Of a DNA stretch of 64,000 nt, positions 24,630-34,620 are shown one piece after another (positions within the stretch are counted from its first letter, which is position 1; the number at the start of each line of letters is the position of its first letter). Made by a program: the position numbers and the translations under genes. The stretch comes from Bacteroides sp. CAG:1060_57_27. Its GTDB lineage: Bacteria; Bacteroidota; Bacteroidia; Bacteroidales; UBA932. The notes beneath the pieces are model-generated. The model searched no databases. It saw only the letters and a program-made list of their open reading frames with translations, and was not told where the DNA came from. Location: assembly GCA_001915575.1 (NCBI GenBank), contig MNQT01000027.1, positions 125,872 through 189,871 on the forward strand, given 5' to 3'.

Positions 24630-25941
24630 CTTCGAACAGACCTTTGCTGAGCGACCTGAGCGCCCTCACCTTGTCTTCCTCCCTGACGAGGAAGGAGATG
24701 TTGAAATTGCTTCCGCCGTATGAAATCATCCTCACGGGTATGTCCTTCATGGCCTGCATGGCTCTGGACTCGAATCCGACGTTCTCCCAGTCCATGTCGC
24801 CCACGACGCACACTATGCACATGTCGAGGTCGACCGACACGGTGCCGTACTTCTTGAGGTCGTGGACTATCTCGTTGAGGTGCATGGTGTTGTCTATGGA
24901 CACCGATACCCCCACCTCGGAAGTGCATATCATGTCAATCGGGGTCTGGTAGCTCTCGAATATCTCGAACACCTTGCGCAGGAAGCCGTGCGCAAGCAGC
25001 ATCCTCGAAGACTTTATCTTTATCGCGGCTATGTTGTCCTTGGCCGCTATCGCCTTGATGCAGCCGGGATCGAGGCTGTTGTCAATTACAGTGCCGGGAG
25101 CGTCGGGCTCAAGTGTATTGAGCAGCCTCACGGGGATTCCGGCGAACTTGGCGGGCTGTATGCAGGTCGGATGCAGTATCTTGGCTCCGAAGTACCCGAG
25201 CTCGGCGGCCTCGTCGAAGTGCAGGTGGCGCACCGCGCGCGTTCCCTCGACATATCGGGGATCGTTGTCGTGCATTCCGTCGATGTCCGTCCATATCTGT
25301 ATCTCGGACGCACCGAGGGCCGCCCCGACGAGCGAGGCCGTATAGTCCGAGCCACCCCTGCGCAGGTTGTCGACCTCGTCGTGCAGGTTGCGGCAGATGA
25401 AGCCCTGGGTCACATACAGCTCGGCATCAGGAACCTGCTCCAGCAGCGGACGCAGATGCCCGCGTATATACTTCTGGTCTGGCTCTCCCCTGCCGTCGGT
25501 CTTCATGAAGTCCAGCGCGCACAGCAGCACGGGACGGTGCCCCTGCTCCTCGAGCAGCAGCGTGAACAGCTTCGTGGAGAGGAGCTCTCCCTGAGCGAGG
25601 ATGAGTTTCTGCTCGGCCTGTGTGAAAAGCTGCCTTGTGAAAGTCTTGATGTACGAGAACACATTCCTGACATATTCCAGAGCCTTGGAAGCATATTCCT
25701 CGGAGCTGAAGAGCTCCCCCGCGAGCCTGACATACCTGTCCTCGAGCCGGGATATGGTATCGGCCGCACCGTCCACATTCCGGCTGAAAAGATAGTCGGA
25801 TATCTCCTGGAGGGTATTGGTCGTCCCCGACATGGCCGAGAGCACGACAAGGTCGCCCTTCTCCTGCGTGGCAATGGATGCCACATGCTTCATCCTCTGC
25901 GCGGAGCCTACGGAGGTTCCGCCGAACTTCAAGACTTTCAT
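24622..25941 (-). CDS. lysC: Aspartate kinase (monofunctional)
   Basis: Phosphorylates aspartate, the entry step of the lysine, threonine and methionine pathways. The 439 residues begin with the kinase signature KFGGTSVGSAQRMK. RGGSDYTASLVGAALGA and WTDIDGMHDNDPRYV form the rest of the active site. The C-terminal third holds two ACT domains (AIKIKSSRMLLAHGFLRKVF and VCVVGDMDW), typical of the class III lysine-inhibited enzyme; lysine feedback is inferred. There is no homoserine dehydrogenase fusion. It precedes lysA with an 8-bp overlap. Only 26 bp, with no clear promoter, separate it from the esterase gene upstream, so it may belong to that transcript. Confidence 0.95.
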   Translation of the reverse strand: MKVLKFGGTSVGSAQRMKHVASIATQEKGDLVVLSAMSGTTNTLQEISDYLFSRNVDGAADTISRLEDRYVRLAGELFSSEEYASKALEYVRNVFSYIKTFTRQLFTQAEQKLILAQGELLSTKLFTLLLEEQGHRPVLLCALDFMKTDGRGEPDQKYIRGHLRPLLEQVPDAELYVTQGFICRNLHDEVDNLRRGGSDYTASLVGAALGASEIQIWTDIDGMHDNDPRYVEGTRAVRHLHFDEAAELGYFGAKILHPTCIQPAKFAGIPVRLLNTLEPDAPGTVIDNSLDPGCIKAIAAKDNIAAIKIKSSRMLLAHGFLRKVFEIFESYQTPIDMICTSEVGVSVSIDNTMHLNEIVHDLKKYGTVSVDLDMCIVCVVGDMDWENVGFESRAMQAMKDIPVRMISYGGSNFNISFLVREEDKVRALRSLSKGLFEDA

Positions 25942-25967
25942 AAGACTGCTTCTAACTTATATTCCTG

Positions 25968-27164
<1,197 letters not shown>

Positions 27165-27166
27165 TC

Positions 27167-27482
27167 AGAAACCAAAGGTGGAGCGGTCTGCCGCCCGTCA
27201 AAGGGAGGAAAGTCCGGACAGGACAGGGCATCCCGCTGCGGAAAGCGCAGGTAGGGGCAACCTTACGAGGGCCGTAACAGAAAATTACAGCCTCTGTGGA
27301 GGCAACGGTGAAAACGCGAGGCAAGAGCTCACGACGCAGCCCAGCGATGTGCTGCGGGTACGGTTCCGGGACCTGCAAGACCAAATATACTGGCAGACGA
27401 GGGCTGCCCGCCCGATGCCAGGGGGTAGGTTGCGAAGATAAATGGCAGGCTAGAACAGAAACCGGCTTACGGCTCCACCTTT
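27167..27482 (+). ncRNA. rnpB: RNase P RNA
   Basis: Catalytic RNA that trims tRNA 5' ends. The universally conserved segment GAGGAAAGTCCGGAC occurs at about 27207, and its partner ACAGAAACCGGCTTAC near the 3' end forms helix P4. GGTGGAGC at 27177-27184 pairs with GCTCCACC at 27472-27479 as helix P1, which with the following T-run also serves as the terminator. The internal AACGGTGAAAACGCGAGGC region is typical of bacterial type A. The ends are estimated to a few bases. It is divergent from the esterase and convergent with rimO. Confidence 0.96.
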
Positions 27483-27502
27483 TTTTAATACCGTCGCCTG
27501 GC

Positions 27503-28789
27503 CTAAACCAGCTCAGCCTCAAGGTCGTAGTCGTCGGCGGACACTATCCTCACCTTGACGAAGTCGCCTACCTTCAGCCCGCCACCCGGGTGCCTGACAA
27601 TAATCTCCCCGTCCACGTCCGGGCTCTCGTACTGGCTCCTGCATACGAGGCTGCCGTCGAGTATGTCGTCCACGATCACCTTCTCCTCTGTACCTACGCG
27701 CGAACTGTTGAAAGCCAGGGATATGTCCTGCTGGACTTCCATAAGGCGGTCGTAGCGGCGCCTCTTCTCCTCCTCGGGCACGCTGTCCTCGAAATGCTCC
27801 GCGCCGTAGGTCCCTTCCTCCTCCGAATACGGGAACGCGCCGAGACGCTCGAAGCGCGCCTCGCGCACGAAATCCAGCAGCTCGCCGAACTCCTTCTCCC
27901 CTTCTCCCGGATGACCGGTTATCATCGTCGTGCGGAGCACCACCCCGGGCACCCTCTCCCTCATCTTCGCGACAAGTGCGCGAGTCTGCGCGGAATTGAC
28001 GCTTCTGTGCATCTTCGACAGCACCGCGTCGGATATATGCTGCAAGGGTATGTCGATATAGCGGCACATCTTGGGGTTCGAGGCCATAAGGTCGAGCAGG
28101 TCTTCGGGGAAGTCCGCCGGATAGGAATAGTGTATCCTTATCCATTCGATGCCCTCTATCCCGGAAAGCGCCTGCGCAAGGCGTGCGAGACTGCGTTTCC
28201 CGTAGAGGTCGAGTCCGTAATAGGTCGTGTCCTGGGCTATCAGTATCAGTTCCCTGACCCCGCTGCGCGCAAGAGCCTCGGCTTCCCTGACGAGAGATTC
28301 TATCGGAACGGACCTGTGGGGTCCCCTGATGAACGGGATAGCGCAGTACGAGCATCTTCTGTCGCAGCCCTCAGAAATCTTGAGATAGGCGTAGCCCCTC
28401 TGCTCCGGAAGCCTCCGCGACAGGTCGAGCCCTGCGGCATCCACCCCGAGCCACTCCAAAACGGGAGCGAGGTCACGCGCTCCGAACCAGGCGTCCACTT
28501 CAGGAATCTCACTGCGGAGCTCGGCGGCATATCTCTGCGAAAGGCAGCCGAACACGCCGAGCTTTCCGACCAGGCCGGCCTTCCTGCCTTCCACCGCCTC
28601 GAGTATGGCCTCAATGGACTCCTGCTTGGCGTCGCCGATGAATCCGCAGGTGTTCAGCAGCATCACGTCGGCACGCCCGTCCTCCCCGGCAGGTTCGTAC
28701 ATGCCTTCGGGAAGGGAAGCAAGAAGATGCTCGGTGTCTACCGAGTTCTTGGAGCAGCCGAGGGTTACGACCTTAAGCTTCCTTATCAT
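27503..28789 (-). CDS. rimO: Ribosomal protein S12 methylthiotransferase
   Basis: Radical-SAM enzyme adding a methylthio group to an aspartate of ribosomal protein S12. It has 428 residues with the start at 28789 (MIRKLKVVTLGCSKN); an in-frame ATG at 28846 would add non-family residues. The N-terminal cluster cysteines are C12, C48 and C82; the radical-SAM triad C-x3-C-x2-C is C142, C146 and C149 in GCDRRCSYCAIPFIRG. A C-terminal TRAM domain follows (KVIVDDILDGSLVCRSQYES). The GCSKNSVD stretch favours RimO over MiaB. Its start overlaps the DUF5606 gene by 17 bp. Confidence 0.94.
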   Translation of the reverse strand: MIRKLKVVTLGCSKNSVDTEHLLASLPEGMYEPAGEDGRADVMLLNTCGFIGDAKQESIEAILEAVEGRKAGLVGKLGVFGCLSQRYAAELRSEIPEVDAWFGARDLAPVLEWLGVDAAGLDLSRRLPEQRGYAYLKISEGCDRRCSYCAIPFIRGPHRSVPIESLVREAEALARSGVRELILIAQDTTYYGLDLYGKRSLARLAQALSGIEGIEWIRIHYSYPADFPEDLLDLMASNPKMCRYIDIPLQHISDAVLSKMHRSVNSAQTRALVAKMRERVPGVVLRTTMITGHPGEGEKEFGELLDFVREARFERLGAFPYSEEEGTYGAEHFEDSVPEEEKRRRYDRLMEVQQDISLAFNSSRVGTEEKVIVDDILDGSLVCRSQYESPDVDGEIIVRHPGGGLKVGDFVKVRIVSADDYDLEAELV

Positions 28790-29216
28790 CAGCCTCTCCG
28801 TCCTCGGATGCGGCGCCGTCCCCGTCCACGAAGTCGAGCGACGCATACTTCACGATCTGTCCGTACCAGTCGAGCACCTTGCGCATGTGCGACAGGTAGA
28901 AGCGGTCTTCGTCATAGTCGGGTACGGCCTTGGCGAAAAGCGCCCTCACCTCCTGTTCGGGAGCCTTGGGCGAAGGGGCAGGACCGTCGCCGAGGGCATC
29001 CTTCAGCTTCAGGAACACCTCCGAGAGCTTCAGTTCGCCCTCCGAAGTGTATATGGCTATGTCGGCGAGGGTGGAGATCCTGCTCGAACCGGAAAAGACG
29101 GTCCTCTTTCCGTCGGCGAGGTTCTCGGCGACCGCACCTCCCCTCGCCTGGGCGATGTAGCGGTAAAGTCCGTGCTGTCCGGAGACAGTCAGTATTCTGC
29201 TCAAATCAGTCTGCAT
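28773..29216 (-). CDS. DUF5606 family protein
   Basis: A 147-residue soluble protein matching a conserved Bacteroidetes family of unknown function. It starts TDLSRILTVSGQHGLYRYIA; SGSSRISTLADIAIYT is the most conserved-looking block. The C-terminus is very acidic (DGDGAASEDGEADDKEA). It overlaps coaE by 16 bp upstream and rimO by 17 bp downstream, so it is part of the nusB-yajC-YbbR-coaE-rimO transcript. The family name is from memory and should be verified. Confidence 0.8.
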   Translation of the reverse strand: MQTDLSRILTVSGQHGLYRYIAQARGGAVAENLADGKRTVFSGSSRISTLADIAIYTSEGELKLSEVFLKLKDALGDGPAPSPKAPEQEVRALFAKAVPDYDEDRFYLSHMRKVLDWYGQIVKYASLDFVDGDGAASEDGEADDKEA

Positions 29217-29728
29217 ATCAGTCTTTCTGTTTTATTTTTTAGTTCTTCCAAACTTGAATCGTTCTCTATCACATAGTCGGCCTTCGAAAGGTCGTGGCTC
29301 TGCAGGCGGTCACGCTGCCCGGCCTTGGGATTGCGCGCGAGGCGCAGGGCATACGGGGCGGTCACCAGCAGCACCGCGTCGTACAGGCCGTCGAACTGCG
29401 GCTTGTCCAGCGCGACGGCCGACTCTATCGCCGCCAGCGGGGAATCTCCGCAGGACTCCTTCCAGCGGAGTATGTCGTCCACGACCAGCGGATATACGAT
29501 GCCTTCGAGAGCGGAGAGCTTCTCCGGACTGGAGAACACGCTGCCTATCTCGTCCCAACGTATCTCCAACGCAGCCTCGATGCGCTCCTTCAGCCCGGGA
29601 ACGGTCGCGTACAGACGCTTCGTGCGCGAGTCGCAGTCGTAGACCGGTATTCCCCGGGACTGCATATGACGGCATACCGAAGACTTTCCGCCGCCTATGG
29701 GGCCTGTCACGAGAAGTGTCTTCATCAC
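29201..29728 (-). CDS. coaE: Dephospho-CoA kinase
   Basis: Phosphorylates dephospho-CoA to coenzyme A, the final step of CoA synthesis. The P-loop GPIGGGKS lies at residues 9-16, the CoA-binding DCDSRTKRLY follows, and LVTAPYALRLAR carries the lid arginines. At 175 residues it is shorter than most CoaE (about 200), mainly in the region after the P-loop. The ATG at 29728 overlaps the YbbR stop as ATGA, and the end overlaps DUF5606. Confidence 0.92.
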   Translation of the reverse strand: MMKTLLVTGPIGGGKSSVCRHMQSRGIPVYDCDSRTKRLYATVPGLKERIEAALEIRWDEIGSVFSSPEKLSALEGIVYPLVVDDILRWKESCGDSPLAAIESAVALDKPQFDGLYDAVLLVTAPYALRLARNPKAGQRDRLQSHDLSKADYVIENDSSLEELKNKTERLICRLI

Positions 29729-30660
29729 CAGGGCGAAGAGTTGATTATACAGTCGAACACTTCGGGGGTCACGCTATAGCTGATGACTCCGGAAGGCAAG
29801 TTGTCGCAGCGGGCTATGCAGCGGCCGGTGAGGGACTTCGCGAAATCGTCGTAGTCCACATACACGGTCGCGCTCTCCGAAGGATCGGAAGCCGTCGGAA
29901 ACACGCACCTGAACACGACCTCGGCCGTCGACGGCAGTACGGACAGATGCATTCCGGGAGGCACGTTGCGCGCCTCGACCTTCACCACCGAACGGATCTC
30001 GACATAACGGGACACGTCCAGCGAGTATACCACCTCCGCGTCCGAGAGCCGCACGCCTATCGGCCCGTCGAGCCTGACGGTACCGTGCGCGCTGGCGCTC
30101 AGGTCCTTGAGCTCTATCGGACGGGTAAGTATGCGGTCTATGTTCTCGAGCCTCGACTCCTCCCCGTACACCAGGACGGAATCCGGATGGACCGACATCT
30201 CGCGCGTCGCCATGTACTGCGGCCTGTAGCTCACGGACTGAACCCTCTGTACGGGCACCTTCTTGAAGGTGACCTCGTTGAAGAGGAACTCCGGATCGTC
30301 CGAGATGAATGACTCGATGCTTACGCCGTCGCCGAATATCGGAGCAGCGTATTTGTAAAGGTTCGCCACAGGTATGGAGTAGACGTCGCCTCCGTCATGG
30401 TGGAAGTCTTCCGGCGAGAAGCTTATGCGCACAGGCCGCCTCCTCACCGACGACAGTTTCAGGTGCCTGAAGCCTGAAGCGCGGACCTGTGCCGTAACGG
30501 TGGCGTCGGTGGAAGACAGCTCCGCCCTTCCAGCGAGGTTGCTACGCGCCGCCACAGGCACACTCACGATACTCACATAAGACTGCGAGAGATTGTGGAT
30601 GAGCCATATGCTGGACGAAAGCGCCAGACACAACAGAAGCTGTATCCAGTTGCTCTTCAC
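29725..30660 (-). CDS. YbbR-like domain membrane-anchored protein
   Basis: A 311-residue protein with one N-terminal membrane helix (WIQLLLCLALSSSIWLIHNL) and a periplasmic beta-rich region resembling repeated YbbR domains (VPVAARSNLAGRA, VPVQRVQSVSYRPQY, LKDLSASAHGTVRL). In Firmicutes YbbR/CdaR proteins contact the c-di-AMP cyclase; no cyclase gene is adjacent here, so that link is not claimed. It sits between yajC and coaE, a common Bacteroidetes arrangement, and is coupled to coaE by ATGA. Confidence 0.8.
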   Translation of the reverse strand: MKSNWIQLLLCLALSSSIWLIHNLSQSYVSIVSVPVAARSNLAGRAELSSTDATVTAQVRASGFRHLKLSSVRRRPVRISFSPEDFHHDGGDVYSIPVANLYKYAAPIFGDGVSIESFISDDPEFLFNEVTFKKVPVQRVQSVSYRPQYMATREMSVHPDSVLVYGEESRLENIDRILTRPIELKDLSASAHGTVRLDGPIGVRLSDAEVVYSLDVSRYVEIRSVVKVEARNVPPGMHLSVLPSTAEVVFRCVFPTASDPSESATVYVDYDDFAKSLTGRCIARCDNLPSGVISYSVTPEVFDCIINSSPW

Positions 30661-30675
30661 CTGAGGGAAGCCCTG

Positions 30676-31002
30676 TTATTTCTGCTGCGCTGCGGCCTCG
30701 GCCCTGGGATCCTTGGTTATGGAGTTCTTGTCGACGCGTATCTTCACGTCTCCGTCGACCCTCATCAGCACGGTAGTCTCATCGACATCCGCGATCACGC
30801 CATAGATTCCTCCGGCCGTAACCACCTTGTCTCCCTTCTTGAGAGCCTTTCGCATCTCCTCGAGCAACTTCTGCTGCTTGCGCTGCGGTCTGATCATGAA
30901 AAGCCACATCACGACAAAGACGAGAAGCAGCATTATCCACATCGAAAGAGATCCTCCGGCAGGAGCGCCGGCAGAAGCGTTTGCCTGTAAAATAGTAATC
31001 AT
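30676..31002 (-). CDS. yajC: Preprotein translocase subunit YajC
   Basis: Small membrane component of the SecDF-YajC complex that assists protein export. It has 108 residues: a short lead, one transmembrane helix (IMLLLVFVVMWLFMIRPQ) and a basic stretch RPQRKQQKLLEEM. The cytoplasmic domain carries the family signature KKGDKVVTAGGIYGVIADV. It lies between nusB and the YbbR gene on the same strand with short gaps. Confidence 0.95.
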   Translation of the reverse strand: MITILQANASAGAPAGGSLSMWIMLLLVFVVMWLFMIRPQRKQQKLLEEMRKALKKGDKVVTAGGIYGVIADVDETTVLMRVDGDVKIRVDKNSITKDPRAEAAAQQK

Positions 31003-31030
31003 TGTATCCTTTTGTTAATTAAGTTGTTTC

Positions 31031-31948
31031 CTAATGCGTGTTTATCAGCTTGTCGAGCAGTCCGTTCACGAAACCGCTGCTCTCGGGAGTGCTGTAGGAC
31101 TTCGATATCTCGACATATTCGTTGATGATCACCTTCACCGGAGCCGCACCCGGCATTCCCGCCTCGGCCATCCCGCAGACTATCAGGGCAAGGTCGGTGG
31201 TGCATATCCTGTCGCGCGTCCATTTGGGGGTAAGGGCGTCCACCTTGTCGACGAAAGCGTCGAAATTCACATAGGCGGCGCGCAGCAGACCGAATATGAA
31301 GCTCCTGTCGCTTTCGAAGCCTTCATGTCCCTCCATATCGCTCTGGTAGAGAGGGAGAAGCTTCCAGCGTCCGCCCTTTCCGAGCATCCTTACCGTCTTG
31401 CAGCACCATGTGAGGGCATATCCCAGGTCGTCGTTCCAGTAGATCGACATCTCTTCCAGTATGTCGTGCAGCTCGGCGTTGTCCTCGAACTCCCGCTCGA
31501 ATATCTTTGCCCACAGCGCGGCATCGGCCTCGGGTCCGGTCTCTTCCGAATCAAGGTAGTCCCTGAAATACTTCCGCTCCCTGATACTCTCGTACAGGTG
31601 GCGCAGCAGCATGTCGTAGGGCTCCCACGAGAATTTCTTTTTGGAAATTATCCTGGCGAAGTCGGGATCCTCCATAAGCAGCGGCGCTATGGAATTCTCC
31701 GCGAACTTCATATTCGGATTGAGCTCGTCTTCCGTCGGATTGAACTTCCCTCTCGCCGCCTCCAGACGGGCCCTGCATTCGGCCGTAAGCGGGCCGGTTA
31801 TCGAAAGCAGGAACAGATACAGGTCCCGCGTCGACTCGCATGAGAGTTCGAGCAGGCCCTCGGCTTCCTTGAGTGTCATTCCGTGATTTTCCGCATAGGC
31901 GTATACGGCCTTGAAAGCCTTCGTGCGGAGAATTCTTCGGTTGAGCAT
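31031..31948 (-). CDS. nusB: Transcription antitermination factor NusB
   Basis: RNA-binding factor of the rRNA antitermination complex. The start at 31948 (MLNRRILRTKAFKAVYAY) is chosen over the in-frame upstream ATG, which would include the promoter. The protein is 305 residues, about twice the E. coli length and normal for Bacteroidetes: an N-terminal helical extension, then the NusB core in the last 130 residues (TPKWTRDRICTTDLALIVCG, VKVIINEYVEISKSYSTPES, FVNGLLDKL). It is the first gene of a seven-gene minus-strand unit ending with rimO. Confidence 0.94.
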   Translation of the reverse strand: MLNRRILRTKAFKAVYAYAENHGMTLKEAEGLLELSCESTRDLYLFLLSITGPLTAECRARLEAARGKFNPTEDELNPNMKFAENSIAPLLMEDPDFARIISKKKFSWEPYDMLLRHLYESIRERKYFRDYLDSEETGPEADAALWAKIFEREFEDNAELHDILEEMSIYWNDDLGYALTWCCKTVRMLGKGGRWKLLPLYQSDMEGHEGFESDRSFIFGLLRAAYVNFDAFVDKVDALTPKWTRDRICTTDLALIVCGMAEAGMPGAAPVKVIINEYVEISKSYSTPESSGFVNGLLDKLINTH

Positions 31949-31972
31949 ATTTTCAAACAATATTTTAATGCG

Positions 31973-31980
31973 CAAATATA
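31973..31980 (-). promoter_or_regulatory. Predicted -7 element for the nusB operon
   Basis: TATATTTG on the minus strand, an exact consensus match, 24 nt before the nusB ATG. Confidence 0.65.
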
Positions 31981-32002
31981 GCAAGTAATCCACAAAAAAT
32001 TC

Positions 32003-32010
32003 TAATTTTG
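32003..32010 (+). promoter_or_regulatory. Predicted -7 element for the PUR-alpha/deaminase/PNP operon
   Basis: TAATTTTG matches TAnnTTTG, 44 nt before the ATG at 32055, divergent from the nusB element. Confidence 0.6.
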
Positions 32011-32054
32011 CAATGCTAATGACTATTATTGACTGCAACTAACTGACTATAATC

Positions 32055-32417
32055 ATGTACAGGGACGATTACGAAAAGGCAAGGGCAGAGGGCTTCGAGG
32101 GAGAGGACATCTACTCGAAACCAGTGAGAGCCGGAAAGCGCACATACTTCTTCGATGTCAAGGCCACCCGCGACAGCAGGGACTACTACCTTACGATCAC
32201 CGAAAGCAAGAGGAGGGCCAATCCGGACGGCACTTTCACTTACACGAAACACAAGATATTCCTATACAAGGAGGACTTCGGGAAGTTCTCCGAGGGGCTT
32301 GCCGAAATCATAGCCTACATCAAGGACAACTGCTTCAACGGAGAGATACCTCAGAGGCCAGAGGGACTCGCAGACAGGGAAGACGCAAAGGTTGACCTCG
32401 AATTCGAGGATCTCTAA
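32055..32417 (+). CDS. PUR-alpha-like DUF3276 protein
   Basis: A 120-residue protein of the bacterial PUR-alpha-like family, which in spirochaete relatives binds single-stranded nucleic acid. The core is KRTYFFDVKATRDSRDYYLT, then ITESKRR and KIFLYKEDFGKF, the beta-beta-beta-alpha PUR fold, followed by an acidic tail (DLEFEDL). It is common and conserved in Bacteroidetes. Its TAA overlaps the next gene's ATG by one base, so it is co-translated with the deaminase. Confidence 0.88.
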   Translation: MYRDDYEKARAEGFEGEDIYSKPVRAGKRTYFFDVKATRDSRDYYLTITESKRRANPDGTFTYTKHKIFLYKEDFGKFSEGLAEIIAYIKDNCFNGEIPQRPEGLADREDAKVDLEFEDL

Positions 32418-33691
32418 TGGGAGCGATACTGCTGAAAGACATAGGACTGGACGGAGGGACAGCCGACATGCTGATCAGCGGGGGTGTGATTTCAAAGATC
32501 GCCCCTGCGGGAGAAAGCCGCGGCTGGGAGCTTGCAGGAGACCTCGAAATCATGGACTGCCACGGAAAGGTGGCGGTGCCCGGGTTCATCAACATGCACA
32601 CCCACTCTCCGATGTCCCTAATGAGGGGTATCGGAGAAGACATGCTCTTCCACGGGTGGCTGAAGAAGATCTGGGAGACGGAGGAGAAGCTCGACCACGA
32701 ATATGTATACTGGGCGTCCAAGGCCGCATGCGTGGAGATGATACGCACCGGCACCACGACGTTCAACGACCAGTACTGGTTCTTCGAAGATTCCGTGAGG
32801 GCCGCGACCGAGATGGGCATGCGCATCGCCACAGGATACGACATCATGGACAAGGGCAGCAGGGCCGAAGCCGAAAGGCAGAAGGAGCAGTGCATCCAGA
32901 AGAGCAGGCCCTACCTTGGGCACGGAATCCCCGGAGTGACATACGGGCTGGCCTTCCACGCGATATATTCCGTAAGCGAGGACATGATGCTCTGGGCCGC
33001 AGACTTCGCGAGGAAGCACGACCTGAACCTGCACATACACCTCTGCGAGACCCGTAGGGAGGTGGAGGAGTGCAAGGCCGCCCATGGCGGTCTGACGCCG
33101 GTGGAATACCTCGACCGTCTCGGCATACTCTCCGACAGGCTGCTCGCGGCTCACACCCTGTGGCTCGGCGAGAGGGATGTCGAACTCCTCGGAAGGCACG
33201 GGGTCACCTGCATACACAATGTGAATTCCAACACCAAGCTCGCATCCGGATACCGCTTCCTCTATAACGAGCTCAGGGATGCCGGAGCCAATGTCTGCAT
33301 AGGCACGGACGGATGCGCCTCGTCGAACAACCTCGACATGCTCGAGGCGATGAAGACTTCGGCCATTCTTCAGAAGGCCTGGAGGGAAGACCCCTCGGCG
33401 CTTCCCCTCGGGGAGCTCGTCGGTATGGCCACCGTAAACGGAGCAAAGGCGCTGCGCTTCAACGGAGGCGTGCTCGCGGAAGGCGCGGCGGCCGACATCA
33501 GCATAGTCGACACGGACAACACCTTCTTCCTGTCGAACGCGCCGTTCCTCGCCAACTTCGTATACTCGGCCCACTCGGACTGCATAGATTCGGTGATATG
33601 CAACGGCAGGTTCATAATGCGCGGCAGGGAAATCCCCGGCGAGAAGGAAATACTATCGCAGGCACGCAGGGTTCTCGGAAAGATAAGCTAA
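32417..33691 (+). CDS. 5-methylthioadenosine/S-adenosylhomocysteine deaminase-type amidohydrolase
   Basis: Metal-dependent amidohydrolase of the TRZ/ATZ/MtaD group, 424 residues, probably deaminating methylthioadenosine, S-adenosylhomocysteine or adenosine. Metal ligands: HTH in NMHTHSPMSLMRG, His in HIHLCETRREVEEC, His in AAHTLWL and Asp in GTDGCASSNNLDM. The GGVLAEGAAADISIVD segment near the end is typical of the composite domain. The following gene is a purine nucleoside phosphorylase, which would cleave the deaminated nucleoside, so the two form a purine salvage pair. The exact substrate is inferred. Confidence 0.9.
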   Translation: MGAILLKDIGLDGGTADMLISGGVISKIAPAGESRGWELAGDLEIMDCHGKVAVPGFINMHTHSPMSLMRGIGEDMLFHGWLKKIWETEEKLDHEYVYWASKAACVEMIRTGTTTFNDQYWFFEDSVRAATEMGMRIATGYDIMDKGSRAEAERQKEQCIQKSRPYLGHGIPGVTYGLAFHAIYSVSEDMMLWAADFARKHDLNLHIHLCETRREVEECKAAHGGLTPVEYLDRLGILSDRLLAAHTLWLGERDVELLGRHGVTCIHNVNSNTKLASGYRFLYNELRDAGANVCIGTDGCASSNNLDMLEAMKTSAILQKAWREDPSALPLGELVGMATVNGAKALRFNGGVLAEGAAADISIVDTDNTFFLSNAPFLANFVYSAHSDCIDSVICNGRFIMRGREIPGEKEILSQARRVLGKIS

Positions 33692-33710
33692 AACCATATA
33701 TATCGACACT

Positions 33711-34541
33711 ATGGACAAAAGACTTGAATGCATATACAAGGCGGCGGAATATGTCGCCGGAAAGACAGGTGGCCGCACCCCGACGGTGGGAATAATCCTC
33801 GGAAGCGGACTCGGGAAACTCGCCGACAAGATCACGGACCAGATCGTAATCCCGTATTCGGAAATTCCCGGGTTCCCGGTATCCACGGCAATCGGGCACA
33901 AGGGGAACTTCATATTCGGCCGGCTCGGCGGCCGGGAGGTCATCGCCATGCAGGGACGCTTCCACTACTACGAGGGCTATCCCATGGAGCTCGTTACAAT
34001 CGGAGTCCGGGTCATGAAGAAGCTCGGTGCCGGGTACCTGTTCGTCTCCAACGCAGCCGGAGCCTGCAATCCCGACTACAAGGTAGGCGACCTGATAATC
34101 ATCAGAGACCATATCAACCTCATGCCCAACCCCCTGATAGGACCCAACCTGGAGGAATTCGGCCCCCGCTTCCCGGACATGACCTGCGCCTACGACATCA
34201 AGCTGCAGGCGCTCGCCGAGAGCCTGTGCGCACAGTGCGGCATCAGCGTAAAGAAGGGAGTGTACTTCGGCAGCACCGGCCCCACCTATGAGACCCCGGC
34301 CGAGGTAAGGTTCTACCATGCTGTCGGAGCCGACCTCGTAGGCATGTCGACCGTACCGGAGGTAATAGTCGCACGCCACTGCGGCATGAGGGTGTTCGGC
34401 ATGTCCGTAGTCACCAACATGGCCAACTTCCTGAATGTCGAGAAGAATTTCAACGACGGTGCGGATGTCGTCAGGCAGGCCGACACCGCTTCGGAGAAGA
34501 TGACGGACCTTTTCACCGGAATGATCGCTGCGCTGGAGTAA
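33711..34541 (+). CDS. Purine nucleoside phosphorylase (PNP I type)
   Basis: Cleaves purine nucleosides with phosphate to base and ribose-1-phosphate. At 276 residues it is the trimeric PNP type. Visible: GSGLGKLAD (phosphate loop), VMQGRFHYYEGYPME with the phosphate-binding His, FVSNAAGACNPDY, GSTGPTYETPAEVRFY with the base-recognising Glu, VGMSTVPEVIVARH and VVTNMAN with the purine-binding Asn. It follows the deaminase by 19 bp in the same transcript. Confidence 0.94.
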   Translation: MDKRLECIYKAAEYVAGKTGGRTPTVGIILGSGLGKLADKITDQIVIPYSEIPGFPVSTAIGHKGNFIFGRLGGREVIAMQGRFHYYEGYPMELVTIGVRVMKKLGAGYLFVSNAAGACNPDYKVGDLIIIRDHINLMPNPLIGPNLEEFGPRFPDMTCAYDIKLQALAESLCAQCGISVKKGVYFGSTGPTYETPAEVRFYHAVGADLVGMSTVPEVIVARHCGMRVFGMSVVTNMANFLNVEKNFNDGADVVRQADTASEKMTDLFTGMIAALE

Positions 34542-34583
34542 TTTTACTTCATTTTCGGTATTGCGGGAGAGGAACGGGCTGAG

Positions 34584-34591
34584 TAACTTTG
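34584..34591 (+). promoter_or_regulatory. Predicted promoter for the hemerythrin-LuxR gene
   Basis: TAACTTTG at -7 with TTG at 34561-34563 about 20 nt upstream, close to the TTTG-N19 arrangement. The ATG follows at 34621. Confidence 0.65.
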
Positions 34592-34620
34592 CCGAGAAAG
34601 GACAGAAGCAGCGACTTTTT

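Noticed and set aside
23331-24650. A 439-codon plus-strand frame opposite lysA
   Set aside because: Antisense to a clear lysA with full motifs; its start lies in the palindrome.
27296-29242. A 648-codon plus-strand open frame starting inside rnpB
   Set aside because: It overlaps RNase P RNA and is antisense to rimO and the DUF5606 gene, and its translation has no recognisable family pattern.
29725-30660. c-di-AMP regulator CdaR
   Set aside because: YbbR-like domains alone do not show this role, and no diadenylate cyclase gene is adjacent.
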